NCBI GenBank assembly: GCA_964532225.1
Contig: CAZHHM010000010.1
Location: 1-52,680, forward strand
Length of the DNA: 52,680 bases
Direction: 5' to 3'
From: CAZHHM01 sp964532225
GTDB lineage: Bacteria > Margulisbacteria > WOR-1 > JAKLHX01
Shown: piece after piece, positions 33,416 through 42,347 of the stretch
Numbering within the stretch: the stretch's first letter is position 1
How the letters are laid out: each line of letters starts with the position of its first letter
Position numbers and translations under genes: made by a program
Notes under the pieces: model-generated
What the model was told of the DNA's origin: nothing
Databases searched by the model: none
The model's input: only the letters and a program-made list of their open reading frames with translations

Positions 33416-34733
33416 AAGGGCTTTTGCTCTCGAATTTTGTGAACTCTTTTCTGAACACAAGTTCAATTTTTCCCGTGGGGCCGTTCCTCTGCTTGGCAAT
33501 GATGATGTCGGCGATATTGCCTTTTTCCGCTCCGGGGTTGTAATAGTCGTCCCTGTGTATGAACATTACCAGATCGGCCGTCTGCTCTATCTCTCCCGAC
33601 TCCCTGAGGTCCGAAAGTCTAGGTATCCTGTCCTGCCTTTGCTCGATGGCCCTTGAAAGCTGTGAAAGGGCTATCACCGGCACGTCAAGCTCTCTGGCAA
33701 GGGTCTTTAATCCTCTGGCTATCTCCGATATCTGCTGGACGCGGTTATCGTCGTTCATCCTTCCCTGCATGAGCTGAAGGTAATCAACCACAATAAAACC
33801 GATATTATGCTCGATCTTGAGCCTTCTGGCCTTGGCCCTCATCTCCATTACCGAAAGCAGAGGGGAATCATCGATGAATATCGGGGCTTCCGAGATCCGG
33901 CCTATGGCCTTTGTAAGCCTTTTCCATCCCTGGTCGGACAAAGCCGCGGTCTTGAGCTTTTGCGCGTCTATTTCCGCTTCGGAGCATAAAAGCCTCTGCG
34001 CGAGCTGTTCCTTTGACATCTCGAGACTGAATATGGCGATCGGGATCTTGGACTTGATGGCCGTGTTCTGGGCAAAGTTCAGCGCCAGCGCCGTTTTACC
34101 AACGGACGGCCTTGCCGCGAGAATGATAAGTTCAGAGTTCTGGAAACCGGCAGTATACTTGTCAAGGTCGGGATAGCCTGACGGGATGCCTGTAAGGGCC
34201 TCTTTGTTGTCATACTGCTTATCAAGGCGGTCAAGCACGTCCTTCAGGATGCGGTCGACCTTGTGGAAGTCCCTTTTGACCCTGTTCAGAGCGATATCAA
34301 AAACCGTCTTCTCTGCCGTATCAAGCACCATGTCGACATTGCCGTTGTCCTCGAAAGCATCCCCTACTATCTTTGTCCCGGCCTCGATCAGCCTGCGGAG
34401 CACGGCCTTTTCCTCGACTATCTTGGCATAATACTCGACATTGGCAGCCGTAGGCACTGAGTTCAGAAGGTCGGTGATATAAACGCTGCCGCCGCAGGCA
34501 TCAAGTTTGCCTGTCCTTCTCAGCTCGTTCGTCACGGTAACGATATCCACCGGCTCATCCTTCTCGAAGAGGTTCATCATGGCATCAAAAATGAACTTGT
34601 GCGCGTCCCTGTAAAAGCTGTCGGAGGTTAGCACCTCAACGCATTTTACGATGGCGTTCTTGTCGAGAAGCATGGCCCCGATGACGCTTTGTTCGGCATT
34701 GATGTTCTGAGGGGGCATCCTGTCCTGTGTCAT
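33396..34733 (-). CDS. dnaB: Replicative DNA helicase DnaB
   Basis: This hexameric helicase at the replication fork is 445 aa. The N-terminal domain starts PPQNINAEQSVIGAML; the helicase domain has Walker A AARPSVGKTALALNFA, H1a region, Walker B GFIVVDYLQLM and the C-terminal SDLRESGEIEQTADLVMFIHRDDYY. There is no intein. It overlaps uvrA (ATGA) and the LptD-like start by 20 bases. Confidence 0.97.
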   Translation of the reverse strand: MTQDRMPPQNINAEQSVIGAMLLDKNAIVKCVEVLTSDSFYRDAHKFIFDAMMNLFEKDEPVDIVTVTNELRRTGKLDACGGSVYITDLLNSVPTAANVEYYAKIVEEKAVLRRLIEAGTKIVGDAFEDNGNVDMVLDTAEKTVFDIALNRVKRDFHKVDRILKDVLDRLDKQYDNKEALTGIPSGYPDLDKYTAGFQNSELIILAARPSVGKTALALNFAQNTAIKSKIPIAIFSLEMSKEQLAQRLLCSEAEIDAQKLKTAALSDQGWKRLTKAIGRISEAPIFIDDSPLLSVMEMRAKARRLKIEHNIGFIVVDYLQLMQGRMNDDNRVQQISEIARGLKTLARELDVPVIALSQLSRAIEQRQDRIPRLSDLRESGEIEQTADLVMFIHRDDYYNPGAEKGNIADIIIAKQRNGPTGKIELVFRKEFTKFESKSPYEETAQ

Positions 34734-37543
34734 AGTACTTCCTTTATGTATTTCGATGTGAACCCTTTGCCCGAAGAAGCCACTTCTTCCGGCGTCCCTG
34801 CGACAACGATCCTGCCGCCTCTTGCTCCGCCTTCCGGCCCGAGATCGATAAGGTGGTCGCAGACCTTTACCACGTCCAGATTATGCTCGATCACCAGCAC
34901 CGTATTTCCCTGGTCCACCAAACGGTTAAGCACGTCAAGGAGCTTCTTTACGTCATCGAAGTGCAGGCCCGTGGTGGGCTCGTCCAGGATATACAGCGTA
35001 TTTCCTGTGCTCCGGTGAGAAAGCTCGGTGGCAAGCTTGACCCTTTGGGCTTCTCCGCCCGAAAGCGTAGTAGCCGCCTGGCCCAGATGAATATACCCAA
35101 GCCCTACGTCCAGGAGCGTTCTCAGTTTCGTCTTTATCTGAGGCACTTTGGAGAACAGCTCATGGGCTTCCTCGACGGTCATTTCGAGGACATCTGAGAT
35201 ATTCCGGCCTTTGTACCGGATATCCAGCGTGTCCTTATTATACCTCATACCCGAGCAGTCATCGCAAGGTATATAGACATCAGGAAGGAAGTGCATCTCT
35301 ATCTTAATAAGACCTCCTCCTCCGCATTTCTCGCACCGGCCACCTTTCACATTGAATGAGAAACGGCCCTTCTGATAGCCTCTCGCTCTTGCCTCTTCGG
35401 TCATAGCGAAGATATCGCGGACATGGTCAAAAACACCAGTATATGTGGCCGGATTCGATCTGGGGGTGCGCCCTATCGAAGACTGATCTATGATTATGAC
35501 CTTGTCAATATTCTCAACACCTTTTATGTCATCGTATTTGCCCGGTCTTACTGAAGAGCCGTAGAACCTTTTCGCAAGTGCGTTATACAGAACATCGTTG
35601 ACGAACGAGCTCTTTCCGGACCCTGAAACCCCTGTTATGCCGACCAGCTTGCCCAGAGGGATATCGATATCGATGTCCTTCAGGTTGTTGTGCTTTACGC
35701 CTTTGACCGATAATGCCCTCCCGTTGCCTTTGCGTCTTTCTTTCGGGACATCAACCTTGAGCCTGCCTGTCATGTAAGAACCGGTAGTCGACTTCTGGTC
35801 CTTGAGCATCTCTTGATAACTGCCCTGAAAGACAACTTCCCCTCCGTGCACACCCGCCCCAGGACCGATGTCGACAATATGGTCCGCCGCGCGTATTATC
35901 CCTTCGTCATGCTCTACGACGATCACGGTGTTGCCAAGGTCCCTTAGGTTCACAAGGGTCTTTATGAGCCTGTCATTATCTCTCTGGTGAAGGCCTATGC
36001 TCGGCTCGTCAAGAACATACAGGACACCCACAAGGCCGGAGCCTATCTGTGTAGCCAGGCGTGTCCTCTGGGCCTCCCCTCCTGAAAGGGTCCACGCTTC
36101 CCTTGAAAGCGTAAGGTAATTTAGCCCTACGTCCATGAGGAACTTTATCCTCAGCTTTATCTCTTTGAGTATCTGCCTCGAGATGATCTTCTGGCTCTCG
36201 GTCATCTTGAGCGAGTCGATGAACTGCGAAAGATGCTCAATGTCCATATTTGAGACTTCGTGTATGTTCTTTCCGCCCACCTTAATGGAAAGGCTTTCGG
36301 GCTTAAGCCTTGCCCCCGAACAGGCGGTGCAAGGGACAGGGCTCATGAACCTGTGCAGGTAAAAACGGACATGCTCGCTGTCGGTCTGCCTGTACCTGCG
36401 CTGGAGCATGGGAATGACGCCTTCATACGAGTCGTCATACTCCATGGTGCCCCGTCTCCACTCGTAAGTGAAATGAAGGCTTTCATCACCTGAACCGAAA
36501 AGAACGGCATTGAGCTGCTCTTTGTTGAGCTCTTTTACCGGCACATCGAGCGAGAACCTGTATTTATTTGAAAGGGCCTCAAGCTGATGCGCGTAGTAAG
36601 GCGAAGGCTTCCTGAAAGGAGCAATAGCCCCCTCGTTGACAGATAGGTTCTTGTCAGGGATAACAAGATCAGGATCGAACTCAAGAGAGGAGCCGAGCCC
36701 TGTGCATTTCGGGCAGGCCCCAAAAGGGTTGTTGAACGAAAAGGTCCTTGGAGCTATCTCTCCGAGGCTCTCCCCGCATTTTGGGCAGGAGAAATTCTCG
36801 CTAAAAACATTCAGCTTGCCGCTCTCAGAAACAATGTTGACGACACCCTTCCCGAACCTCAATGCCGTTTCGATGCTGTCGACAAGCCTTTTCCTTCCGT
36901 CCTGAGTGACCTTAAGCCTGTCGACCACTATCTCTATGGTATGTTTCTTCTTTTTGTCCAGCTCGATGCCGTCGGCGATATCAACGGTCTTGCCGTCGAC
37001 CACCAGCCTTACGAAACCGTCCTTCCCTGCGTTCTTTATCACATCCCGGTGCTCACCTTTTTTCCCTGTCACAACGGGGGCAAGAACGCTGACCTTATCG
37101 CCCGACATGTCAGAAAGGACCCTGTCGACTATCTGGGAAGCGCTCTGCTTCTCGATCTTTGTCCCGCATGAGTGGCAGTAAGGAACACCGATATTGGCAA
37201 AAAGCAGCCTTAAGTAATCGTATATTTCTGTTACCGTGCCCACAGTGGAACGGGGGTTCCTGGAAGTCGTCTTCTGTTCGATAGATATCGCTGGCGAAAG
37301 CCCTTCGATGGAATCGACATCCGGCTTCTGCATCTGCTCCAGGAACTGCCTGGCATATGCCGAAAGCGATTCGACATATCTGCGCTGGCCTTCGGCATAT
37401 ATCGTATCGAAAGCCAGGGAGGATTTACCGGACCCGGAAAGGCCCGTGATAACGACAAGCTTGTTCCTTGGTATCCTGAGGCTTATGTTCTTAAGGTTAT
37501 GGGTACGGGCGCCTTTAATGACGATGGAGTTATCTTCGGCCAT
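34730..37543 (-). CDS. uvrA: Excinuclease ABC subunit A
   Basis: This DNA-damage recognition ATPase is 937 aa, the usual length. It has two ABC modules: Walker A GLSGSGKSSLAFDT and GVSGSGKSSFVNDV, with signature LSGGEAQRTRLA and LSGGEAQRVKLA. The zinc fingers are CPKCGE...CPKC and CEKCGGGG...CDDC. The start at 37543 (MAEDNS) is preferred over an ATG six codons upstream, because a TATAAT box ends exactly six bases before it and the message is then leaderless. It heads the unit that ends with mltG. Confidence 0.97.
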   Translation of the reverse strand: MAEDNSIVIKGARTHNLKNISLRIPRNKLVVITGLSGSGKSSLAFDTIYAEGQRRYVESLSAYARQFLEQMQKPDVDSIEGLSPAISIEQKTTSRNPRSTVGTVTEIYDYLRLLFANIGVPYCHSCGTKIEKQSASQIVDRVLSDMSGDKVSVLAPVVTGKKGEHRDVIKNAGKDGFVRLVVDGKTVDIADGIELDKKKKHTIEIVVDRLKVTQDGRKRLVDSIETALRFGKGVVNIVSESGKLNVFSENFSCPKCGESLGEIAPRTFSFNNPFGACPKCTGLGSSLEFDPDLVIPDKNLSVNEGAIAPFRKPSPYYAHQLEALSNKYRFSLDVPVKELNKEQLNAVLFGSGDESLHFTYEWRRGTMEYDDSYEGVIPMLQRRYRQTDSEHVRFYLHRFMSPVPCTACSGARLKPESLSIKVGGKNIHEVSNMDIEHLSQFIDSLKMTESQKIISRQILKEIKLRIKFLMDVGLNYLTLSREAWTLSGGEAQRTRLATQIGSGLVGVLYVLDEPSIGLHQRDNDRLIKTLVNLRDLGNTVIVVEHDEGIIRAADHIVDIGPGAGVHGGEVVFQGSYQEMLKDQKSTTGSYMTGRLKVDVPKERRKGNGRALSVKGVKHNNLKDIDIDIPLGKLVGITGVSGSGKSSFVNDVLYNALAKRFYGSSVRPGKYDDIKGVENIDKVIIIDQSSIGRTPRSNPATYTGVFDHVRDIFAMTEEARARGYQKGRFSFNVKGGRCEKCGGGGLIKIEMHFLPDVYIPCDDCSGMRYNKDTLDIRYKGRNISDVLEMTVEEAHELFSKVPQIKTKLRTLLDVGLGYIHLGQAATTLSGGEAQRVKLATELSHRSTGNTLYILDEPTTGLHFDDVKKLLDVLNRLVDQGNTVLVIEHNLDVVKVCDHLIDLGPEGGARGGRIVVAGTPEEVASSGKGFTSKYIKEVL

Positions 37544-37549
37544 AGCTAC

Positions 37550-37555
37550 ATTATA
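37550..37555 (-). promoter_or_regulatory. -10 box of the uvrA unit
   Basis: A perfect TATAAT on the minus strand ends six bases before the uvrA ATG, placing the start site on the A of ATG. No convincing -35 box is seen. It lies 14 bases from the PHP gene stop. Confidence 0.6.
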
Positions 37556-37569
37556 TCCCAACGACGGAC

Positions 37570-38283
37570 CTAGCCGTTAAGGATATATTCCTCCACCATT
37601 TGAGCTGAGGTATTTACCACGTCGGAGGGTGAAAGTCCGGCTTCTTTTGCGAGCGCCAGCGCGTTATCGAACCTGCCCAGCTGCTCGAGACAGTGCGAAT
37701 CGGACCCTACAGAAACTTTCCAGCCGATCTTTTTCACAAGCTTTGCGATCTCAAGACAGTTCGGCCTGCTGCCCTTCCGCACCCATCCTGAAAAGGAGGC
37801 ATTGTTGATCTCTGGCAGAACCCTTTCTTTTTTGCATGCCTCGACAACGGCCTCATAGTCTACAGGGAACTGAGGATTGCCCGGATGGCCCAGTATCTTT
37901 ACTTTCGGGTCCTTAATTGCTTTAAGGACGGCTTTTGTGTTCTTGTCCCTGTCCTTGCCGTCATACCCGAGATAGCGGTGAAAGGAGACTATAGCCATAT
38001 CGAGCATATCGATCGATTCCCGGTCGATGTCTATGGTCCCGTTCTCATCAAGTATGTTAGCTTCGATGCCTTTTATCACGCGGACGCCTTTGATAAGGTC
38101 GGGCAGGCTGTGCAGGTTCTGGAAATGGTAGATATGAGGGCCTCCCGGCATTTTCGGGCCGTGGTCGGTCATGGCAATGTACTTAAGACCGGCTCCAGAA
38201 GCATGTCCGGCAAGCTCGTAAATAGTATTGTACGCATGACCTGAAGCTACCGTATGTATATGAAGATCTGCTATGAGTTCCAA
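37570..38283 (-). CDS. PHP-domain phosphoesterase (YcdX-like)
   Basis: The protein is 237 aa with the four PHP metal motifs: LHIHTVASGH, AMTDHGPKM, a glutamate in VIKGIEANIL and the later ILGHPGNP and VGSDSHCLEQ. It matches the YcdX/phosphatase branch rather than a polymerase PHP domain. The start is TTG at 38283, preceded by an AAAGGGG site; the next ATG would remove the first metal motif. It follows yebC by 12 bases. The substrate is unknown. Confidence 0.85.
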   Translation of the reverse strand: MELIADLHIHTVASGHAYNTIYELAGHASGAGLKYIAMTDHGPKMPGGPHIYHFQNLHSLPDLIKGVRVIKGIEANILDENGTIDIDRESIDMLDMAIVSFHRYLGYDGKDRDKNTKAVLKAIKDPKVKILGHPGNPQFPVDYEAVVEACKKERVLPEINNASFSGWVRKGSRPNCLEIAKLVKKIGWKVSVGSDSHCLEQLGRFDNALALAKEAGLSPSDVVNTSAQMVEEYILNG

Positions 38284-38294
38284 GAAAGACCCCT

Positions 38295-39032
38295 TTATTC
38301 CGAGGTGCCGTCGGTGATATCGAAGTTGGAGTAGACGTTCTGGACATCATCGTGGTCCTCGAGAAGGCCTACCAGCTTCAGGAGCTTCTTTGCTTCATCG
38401 CCGCCCACCTCAATTGTAGCGTTCGGTACCAGAGTGATCTCTGAGGACTGAATGTCATACTTCTTTTCTTTAAGAGCGTTAAGGACCTGCTCATAGTTCT
38501 CAGGCTTGGTCTTTATCTCAAGAGAGGAATCCTCTTCGTTTATATCTTCAGCGCCGGCTTCTGCCGCGTCGGCGAACAGCTGGTCAGCATCGGTATTGCT
38601 CTTGTTCACTGATATCACCCCGAACCTGGTGAACTGCCAGGAAACGCAGCCTGATTTGCCCATGTTACCGCCGTTGCGTGAGAAGATGAACTGCATTTCG
38701 CCTAATGTACGGTTCTTGTTGTCGGTCATGACATCAACTATTATCGCGGTGCCGTTAGGACCGTAACCCTCGTATGTGATCTCGTCGATGACGGCGCCTT
38801 CGCCGCCGCCTACGCCTTTTTGGATAGCGCGCTCGATATTGTCCTTGGGCATATTGGCGGACCTGGCCTTTTCGATCACAAGGCGTAGCCTTGCGTTGCC
38901 GGCTGGGTCGCCGCCCCCGAGTTTCGCTGCTACGGTTATCTCCCTTGCAAGCTTTGAAAAGACCTTACCGCGCGTGGCATCGGTCTTTGCTTTTGCCCTT
39001 TTGATAGTGGCCCATTTGGAATGTCCGGACAT
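38295..39032 (-). CDS. yebC: YebC/TACO1-family protein
   Basis: The protein is 245 aa, the typical length. It begins SGHSKWATIKRAKAKTDATRGKVFSKLAREI and contains NTDADQLFADAAEAGAEDI. YebC proteins have been linked to transcription regulation and to relieving ribosome stalling at proline runs. A TGCTATCAT box ends six bases before the ATG with no Shine-Dalgarno, so a leaderless mRNA is predicted. It lies between glgA and the PHP gene. Confidence 0.93.
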   Translation of the reverse strand: MSGHSKWATIKRAKAKTDATRGKVFSKLAREITVAAKLGGGDPAGNARLRLVIEKARSANMPKDNIERAIQKGVGGGEGAVIDEITYEGYGPNGTAIIVDVMTDNKNRTLGEMQFIFSRNGGNMGKSGCVSWQFTRFGVISVNKSNTDADQLFADAAEAGAEDINEEDSSLEIKTKPENYEQVLNALKEKKYDIQSSEITLVPNATIEVGGDEAKKLLKLVGLLEDHDDVQNVYSNFDITDGTSE

Positions 39033-39038
39033 ACCATT

Positions 39039-39047
39039 ATGATAGCA
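39039..39047 (-). promoter_or_regulatory. Extended -10 promoter of yebC
   Basis: The minus strand reads TGC-TATCAT and ends six bases before the yebC ATG. No -35 box was found. It overlaps the end of the gap after glgA, so yebC is likely a separate unit. Confidence 0.55.
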
Positions 39048-39052
39048 TTTTT

Positions 39053-40540
39053 TTACGCGGCGCGGGATGAACGGATGCTGTCAGAAAGCCTCTCGACCGC
39101 CATTTTGTAGAGCGTAAGATATTTCCTGGCTGAAACATCCCATGAATAATCAAGAGACATTATCCTCTTCACCAGCGAGTCCCAGGCCCGCCTGTCCTTT
39201 TTGAACAAGGTGAAGGCCCTTTCCACGGCGCCGTACAGCGCTTCGCTGTTGTAGTCATCGAACGTGAGCCCTGTCCCGTTCTTCCTGTCGCTCCCGAGGT
39301 CGAGCACGGTATCCTGAAGCCCGCCCGTCCTGCGTACGACAGGGACTGTCCCGTATTTAAAACTGATAAGCTGTCCGAGGCCGCAGGGCTCGTACCTGGA
39401 AGGCATCAGGAAAGCGTCGGACCCCGCATATATCAGAGGCGCGACAGCAGAATCAAAACCTATGTTTGCAGAGATCTTGTCGGGATACTTTCTGGAGAGG
39501 TCCTTAAAAAGGTTCTCGTAATACGGCGCTCCAGTGCCGAGAAGTACGAACTGCACAGGGAGCTGCATTATCCTGTCCATAGCACCTGCGATGATATCAA
39601 AACCCTTCTGGTCGCTGAGCCTTGAAACGACGGAGACGAGCATATGCCCCTGTTTGTCGGGAAGGCCGTTGATCTTGAGGAGCTGCTTTCTATTGGCTGA
39701 TTTGCCGCCCATCCGGGACGGGCTGTAGTTCTCTGCCAGGTTCTCGTCCGTTTCGGGGTCCCAGATATCATAATCCACTCCGTTCACGATACCGTAAAGG
39801 TCGTTGGCCCTTGAAGACATAAGCCCGTCAAGGCCGTAGCCCCCTTCCGCGGTCTGTATCTCCTTGGCATAGGTCTCGCTCACCGTGTTTATCACGTCAG
39901 AGTAGATGAGACCCGCTTTGGCAAAAGAGATATTCCCCCAGAACTCGAAGCTGTCCCTGCTGAAATACTCCCAGCCTAGCCCGACCACAGGGAGCTTTTC
40001 CTTGGCGAACAGGCCGAGGTAGCCCATATTGTGTATGGTGTACACCGAGGCGATCGAACTGTAGAAAGGGTCGTTCTTGAGCGCTGTTTTGATATAGGCA
40101 GGGGCAAGGCCGGTCTGCCAGTCGTTGCAGTGTATTACATGAGGCTCCCATCCGAGCATCTTGATGAACAGAAGGGCCGCCTTGTTGAAAAAAACGAACC
40201 GCTCGCAGTTGTCCCAGTAATCGCCTCCGTGTTCCCCGTACAGTCCGTTGCGCCCGAACAGACCGTCGTTGCCGATGAAATAGACAATTACATCTGACCC
40301 GGGGACCTTCGCCTCATAGAACTCTATCTTCTCCTTGCGGTATCCGACCTTGATCTCGATGTTCTTCTCGATCAGCTCGATCCCGTACTTGACCGTATCG
40401 GTCATCTTGTATTTGGGCACTATGACACGGATATCATGGCCAAGGTCTTTAAGTGCTTTAGGAAGGGCGCCCGCGACATCCGCAAGGCCTCCTGTTTTGG
40501 AAAAGGGCTCCATCTCGGAAGTAATTAAAAGGATCTTCAC
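39053..40540 (-). CDS. glgA: Glycogen synthase
   Basis: This GT5 glucosyltransferase extends alpha-1,4-glucan, 495 aa. The ADP-glucose site is in FSKTGGLADVAGALPKAL; other motifs are HCNDWQTGLAP, VYTIHNMGYLG, and the C-terminal SRYEPCGLGQLISFKYG and RRTGGLQDTV. Donor preference (ADP- or UDP-glucose) is not decidable from sequence. The start is GTG at 40540, with an extended -10 TGCTAAAAT nine bases upstream and only a weak AGGA that overlaps. It belongs to the polysaccharide cluster that resumes at 44381. Confidence 0.94.
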   Translation of the reverse strand: MKILLITSEMEPFSKTGGLADVAGALPKALKDLGHDIRVIVPKYKMTDTVKYGIELIEKNIEIKVGYRKEKIEFYEAKVPGSDVIVYFIGNDGLFGRNGLYGEHGGDYWDNCERFVFFNKAALLFIKMLGWEPHVIHCNDWQTGLAPAYIKTALKNDPFYSSIASVYTIHNMGYLGLFAKEKLPVVGLGWEYFSRDSFEFWGNISFAKAGLIYSDVINTVSETYAKEIQTAEGGYGLDGLMSSRANDLYGIVNGVDYDIWDPETDENLAENYSPSRMGGKSANRKQLLKINGLPDKQGHMLVSVVSRLSDQKGFDIIAGAMDRIMQLPVQFVLLGTGAPYYENLFKDLSRKYPDKISANIGFDSAVAPLIYAGSDAFLMPSRYEPCGLGQLISFKYGTVPVVRRTGGLQDTVLDLGSDRKNGTGLTFDDYNSEALYGAVERAFTLFKKDRRAWDSLVKRIMSLDYSWDVSARKYLTLYKMAVERLSDSIRSSRAA

Positions 40541-40549
40541 TTCCTAAGT

Positions 40550-40558
40550 ATTTTAGCA
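40550..40558 (-). promoter_or_regulatory. Extended -10 promoter of glgA
   Basis: The minus strand reads TGC-TAAAAT and ends nine bases before the GTG start, predicting a leader of two or three bases. It adjoins the inverted repeat at 40558-40578. Confidence 0.5.
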
Positions 40559-40578
40559 TAAGGGACAAAGACCCTTAT
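40558..40578. promoter_or_regulatory. Inverted repeat in the glgA / GH26-like divergent gap
   Basis: ATAAGGG (40558-40564) and CCCTTAT (40572-40578) form a perfect seven-base inverted repeat with a seven-base centre. It lies just upstream of the glgA -10, in the 91-base divergent gap, where an operator would be expected. A related half, AAGGGTTATA, lies at about 40616-40625 before the other gene. Confidence 0.35.
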
Positions 40579-40631
40579 ACATGATATTTCAGGCAAAAAA
40601 TGACGATATATACGTACAAGGGTTATAGCCT

Positions 40632-42347
40632 ATGCTTATAAATAATATATCACCCTTATTTATCTATCATTTGCAGGATGACGATCCTCCTTCGCCTAAA
40701 AGATCCCTTCCCGAATACGGAGACAGGTACTTCTACACGAGCAGAACTGTCATTGCCAAGAACGGCTTTTATCACGGCGGATTTCTGGGAGACAAGTTCG
40801 TAACTCCTTCCGACTTTTCTGAGCTCGGGGATATCAACAGGCAAACACAGATCTACGAAACGCTCAAGACCGCCAGGCATATCGACGGCAACGGCAACTT
40901 CCAGCGCAGCACCCACGGGACCAGAGAAGAATTCAAGCTGAACAGAAGTATATTCACGGTCCAAGAGGAAGATAGAATATTCGAGATACTTGATGTCAGG
41001 TCTGACGCTGTTAACCAGAACGATCTTGACGCTTTCAGGAAGGCGACCGGTTTCAGCGCGACGATAACAATGGCTTTTACCAGCTACTGGTTCAATTTGA
41101 AGTTCCCTGACAGGATGGCCAGGCTGATGGACCGGAACAAAGGCGCTTTGATGATAAAGGTAGAGCCGTGGAACTTTGAATACAACGAACCTGTGGTCAC
41201 AAAGACCCTGGATGGCCTTTACGATATCATGATCGAGGCTTTTGCCAACTCAAGCTATGATGCCGGTGTTCCTGTCGGCATTGTTTGCGGACAGGAAGGC
41301 AACGGCGAGTGGTATCCGTGGGGAGCCCGTAACTTTGGCGGAAAAAGACAGGGTCCCGAAGAGAACATAGCTCTCAACAACTATTTCTTTGACAAGCTCG
41401 AAGATTACGGCGGAAAGTATGTCACTAAGATATGGAACCCCTATATTGATTTCGTTCCTAACGTGACGTTCGACCCTGTCCCGTTCTTTCCCGGAGAGGC
41501 CAATACCGACTGGATCGGTCTGAACGGCTTTGCCAGGAACGAAGCAGAATACCCGGAGTACTTTTTTAAGGCCACTATGGATAAACTTGAAGAGAATTTC
41601 CCCGGCATCCCGAAGATGATCGCCGAATGGGGTGCACTGGGCGGATACAGCTACAACATGGAGTATAAGGTCAGGCCGGAATACGCCTCGAAAGCCATAG
41701 ACATGTTCTTCAGGTACGGATATTCAGGGGCACTGTATTTCAACATGTCAAAGAAAATGAGCTATGAGGGCGCATGGGACATCACGAACAACCTTATGGC
41801 CTTAAGACAGTATTATCTTGCCTTCAAACGGCACGAGAACGAAATAGCAAAAGAGCTCGCTACCAGGTCACTGGTCAGGACAGTCATGAGCGAGACGGGG
41901 ATGGACAGTGTTGTGAACTCTTTGGACCCTGACCCTGCCAGGCGCGGCGGTGTATGGCCGTTTAACGGCTGTCAGGGGTCAAGAGGACCGAACAGCATAT
42001 CGATGACCGGACAGGAAGCAGAATATTCCGGGGTGAGCTTCAACCTTCCTGCAGAAATAAGATACGACACCAAAGTCACCAAGAAGAAGCTTGTATTCGA
42101 TTGTGAAGCATCCGTATCAGGAGGCAGACCGGAAGGCAATTTTACTGTCGAATTCCTTAAGGGAGGGCCCGGCGGCGACTGGACGAAGGACAAGAGACTT
42201 AAAGCCAACAGATACCCTACCGGAAAAGGCAAGATCGCGGTCATCATCCCTGACGGGACAGATAAGATCGTCTTCAAGATAGAGGGCAAAGGAACATATT
42301 CGATAGATCTCCGCAACATCACGGTCACGGAAGAAAGGTGGCAGTGA
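40632..42347 (+). CDS. GH26-like glycoside hydrolase with C-terminal beta-sandwich
   Basis: The protein is 571 aa. Residues 100-400 look like a (beta/alpha)8 glycoside hydrolase of family 26 or close relatives: the acid/base motif QEGNGEWYPWG (221-231, E222), ANTDWIGLNGF (290-300), and the nucleophile motif AEWGA (E332). Residues 449-568 form a separate beta-rich domain related to one in the next gene. No signal peptide is visible (MLINNISPLFIYHLQ). Its stop overlaps the next start as GTGA. The substrate is unknown; mannan or other beta-glycans are typical of GH26. I rate the family moderate. Confidence 0.65.
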   Translation: MLINNISPLFIYHLQDDDPPSPKRSLPEYGDRYFYTSRTVIAKNGFYHGGFLGDKFVTPSDFSELGDINRQTQIYETLKTARHIDGNGNFQRSTHGTREEFKLNRSIFTVQEEDRIFEILDVRSDAVNQNDLDAFRKATGFSATITMAFTSYWFNLKFPDRMARLMDRNKGALMIKVEPWNFEYNEPVVTKTLDGLYDIMIEAFANSSYDAGVPVGIVCGQEGNGEWYPWGARNFGGKRQGPEENIALNNYFFDKLEDYGGKYVTKIWNPYIDFVPNVTFDPVPFFPGEANTDWIGLNGFARNEAEYPEYFFKATMDKLEENFPGIPKMIAEWGALGGYSYNMEYKVRPEYASKAIDMFFRYGYSGALYFNMSKKMSYEGAWDITNNLMALRQYYLAFKRHENEIAKELATRSLVRTVMSETGMDSVVNSLDPDPARRGGVWPFNGCQGSRGPNSISMTGQEAEYSGVSFNLPAEIRYDTKVTKKKLVFDCEASVSGGRPEGNFTVEFLKGGPGGDWTKDKRLKANRYPTGKGKIAVIIPDGTDKIVFKIEGKGTYSIDLRNITVTEERWQ

